Below are positions 7,205 to 8,393 of a stretch of 8,393 nucleotides of DNA, piece by piece; within the stretch, counting starts at the first letter, position 1, and every line of letters begins with the position of its first letter. The position numbers and the translations under genes are program-made. The notes under the pieces are model-generated. The model saw only the letters and a program-made list of their open reading frames with translations, was not told where the DNA came from and did no database searches. The stretch comes from Gammaproteobacteria bacterium (lineage in GTDB: Bacteria; Pseudomonadota; Gammaproteobacteria; Steroidobacterales; Steroidobacteraceae), in the NCBI GenBank assembly GCA_030040235.1, contig JASHUC010000252.1, positions 1 to 8,393 on the forward strand, in the 5' to 3' direction.

Positions 7205-7236
7205 GGCGGGGAGATGCTCGCCTCGTGAGGGGGCTC

Positions 7237-7242
7237 ATTATA
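7237..7242 (-). promoter_or_regulatory. fis (fis-purH-purD) promoter, -10 element
   Basis: A perfect TATAAT on the minus strand, 106 bases before the fis ATG, in an otherwise very GC-rich stretch. The following bases GAGCCCCC make a GC-rich discriminator, the feature of stringently controlled promoters such as E. coli fis. No good -35 hexamer is present at 16-18 bases; A/T-rich sequence further upstream (about 7263-7292) could help RNA polymerase binding. Start site estimated at about 7229-7230. Confidence 0.5.
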
Positions 7243-7303
7243 CGAGCGTCGCGCGAGGGCGCTAGCTGGAATTCGCTCCATGAATTTGATATGGCGCCCG
7301 CCT

Positions 7304-8393
7304 TCAGCGCTCGCTGCTCGCGGCCGTCTCGTTCGCCTCGTTCGCGCACGACACGCGACCCGTCGTCTCCGCGAGGCATGCATCGATCTCGAACCCGACC
7401 GCGCTCGGCCCCGGATCGACCAGCTGCACCTCCGCGTCGACGCGCTGACCGGCCGCGAGCTCGCGATGCGCGGAGCTCGCCGCGGGTAAATACGCGCGAG
7501 GCGGTACGTCACGCGCCGCCACGCGATTGCCGAAGCGGTCCTGCACGATCACTCGCAGGAGAGGCAGCGGCTGAGCGCTCGAGGCGGTGTTCTTGATGCT
7601 CGCCCGCACCGTGAGCGCTCCCGGCTGCGCCTCACCGGCGACGGCCCCGAGCTGATGCACCTCGTAGGCGCTCACGTCCCACTGCGGCGCAAGCGGCATG
7701 CCGAGCGCAGCGTACAGCGCCGTGAGCGGCGGCCTCAGCCAGCTGACCTCGGCGAGCTCGGACCGATAATGGTTGGTGAGCTGCGCAACGAAAGCCAAGC
7801 CGAGCGCTGCGACCGCTGCCGGCAGTATTCGGTCCAGCAGCGCCGGAGCGACGCCTGCGGTATCTGCTGCGGGTGGGGGCAGGGCGGCCGGCCCGAGCGA
7901 ATCCATCGTCTCGGCATCACGCAACGAGTTCTCGCGGCGCGGCGCGATCGGCGAGGCCGCAGACTGTCTCTCGGCAGGGGCCGGTTGTCCGGCGCGGCGA
8001 GTTTGAATGAATTTTTTCGCGGCCTCGTGCACGATCGCGGCACGTGGGGAGGAACCGCGCGTGAGCGGCACGACCGCGCCATCTCCCGCCGGAGGTCGCG
8101 TCTCGTGCATGAAGGGCTCGAACTCGAACTCGTGAGTATCCGGAGGCGCAGTCCGCGCCGGCTGGGGAGTGCCTCTCGGAGCGGGAGTATGCGCGTCGGC
8201 TCGCGTTTGCGGCCCGCGCGCTGGGGCTTGCGGTGCACGCGCTGGGGCTTGTGGCGCGCGTGCTTGAGCTTGCGGTGCTCGCGCTGGAGCCTGCGGCGCT
8301 CGCGCCGCGGCTTGCGTGGCACGCGTGCCGATGCCTGCCAGCCGCTCGCCCGGCGTGCGCTCGCCACCCCGCGCCGGACGGCCCGCGGGAGGC
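7304..8393 (-). CDS. DUF3426 membrane protein, N-terminal part outside window
   Basis: Function unknown. Members usually have an N-terminal zinc ribbon (MJ0042 type), a long linker, one transmembrane helix and a C-terminal DUF3426 domain; only the last three are visible. The frame is open from the stop at 7304 to the right edge with no clear start, so the gene is cut at its 5' end; the ATG at 8110 is internal, since the frame continues upstream with the same biased composition. About 362 residues are visible: an Ala/Pro/Arg/Gln linker with heptad repeats (8201-8326), a hydrophobic helix (about bases 7831-7775, near LPAAVAALGLAFVAQL), then the domain, recognised by its pattern of LRPPL, PGAL, QPLPLLRV, QDRFGNRVAAR and AYLP, ending with a glycine-phenylalanine-glutamate strand. 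It lies before fis, a position that I recall following prmA in related genomes. The 173-base gap with a fis promoter suggests separate transcription. Confidence 0.88.
   Translation of the reverse strand, partial: PPAGRPARGGERTPGERLAGIGTRATQAAARAPQAPARAPQAQARAPQAPARAPQAPARGPQTRADAHTPAPRGTPQPARTAPPDTHEFEFEPFMHETRPPAGDGAVVPLTRGSSPRAAIVHEAAKKFIQTRRAGQPAPAERQSAASPIAPRRENSLRDAETMDSLGPAALPPPAADTAGVAPALLDRILPAAVAALGLAFVAQLTNHYRSELAEVSWLRPPLTALYAALGMPLAPQWDVSAYEVHQLGAVAGEAQPGALTVRASIKNTASSAQPLPLLRVIVQDRFGNRVAARDVPPRAYLPAASSAHRELAAGQRVDAEVQLVDPGPSAVGFEIDACLAETTGRVSCANEANETAASSER
8201..8326 (-). repeat. Tandem 21-bp (seven-codon) repeats in the DUF3426 linker
   Basis: Six consecutive 21-base units encode versions of the heptad ARAPQAP: a degenerate first unit (TRATQAA), then ARAPQAP, ARAPQAQ, ARAPQAP, ARAPQAP and a degenerate last unit ARGPQTR. 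The units differ at many third positions, so the repeat is not a very recent duplication. It codes for an extended, positively charged, Pro/Ala/Gln-rich linker between the presumed zinc ribbon and the membrane helix. Confidence 0.85.

Noticed and set aside
7131..7379. Longer Fis of 179 residues starting at 7379
   Set aside because: It would run through the TATAAT and overlap the DUF3426 gene; the ATG at 7130 has a Shine-Dalgarno and gives the normal Fis length.
7304..8110. Complete 268-residue DUF3426 protein starting at 8110
   Set aside because: The frame stays open to the window edge with the same coding bias and repeats, so the true start lies outside.
1..8393. Mobile element, CRISPR array, tRNA, rRNA or defence system
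   Set aside because: Read on both strands, I found no transposase, integrase, direct-repeat array, tRNA-like fold or defence gene; the only tandem repeat is inside a coding sequence.

Overview
The window is GC-rich chromosomal core sequence, most likely from a gammaproteobacterium. It carries fis, which is essentially a gammaproteobacterial gene with close relatives in betaproteobacteria, and the rhlB / trxA-rho arrangement known from that class. A DUF3426 gene directly ahead of fis, and a PurH that I recall being like the Xanthomonas one, suggest a Xanthomonadales, Nevskiales or Steroidobacter-like lineage. That placement is inference.

Left part (1-2841): a divergent pair of transcription units. 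rhlB (DEAD-box RNA helicase) runs leftward and is cut by the window edge. trxA (thioredoxin) and rho (transcription termination factor) run rightward and overlap by 4 bases. The 393-base spacer has a plausible sigma-70 promoter for trxA-rho, then a long leader ending in a C-rich, G-poor stretch that resembles a Rho loading site, suggesting autoregulation. Rho carries a 61-residue low-complexity extension ahead of its usual start.

Middle (2842-3927): a 168-base spacer with one GC hairpin, then a rightward gene for an exported, probably outer-membrane beta-barrel protein of unknown function. Its 3' end overlaps the convergent purD gene by 11 bases.

Right part (3917-8393, leftward): DUF3426 membrane protein (5' end outside the window), fis, purH, purD. 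fis has its own likely promoter with a perfect TATAAT and a GC-rich discriminator. purH follows after 69 bases and purD after a single base, so fis-purH-purD should be one transcript linking a growth-phase nucleoid protein to the last steps of IMP synthesis (PurH) and the glycinamide ribonucleotide step (PurD). dusB, which precedes fis in E. coli, is absent here.

I see no mobile element, CRISPR array, tRNA, rRNA or defence system. This is ordinary housekeeping sequence. The points worth a second look are the Rho extension, the rut-like leader, a possible ATT start for purH, the basic N-terminus of Fis, and a heptad repeat in the DUF3426 protein.
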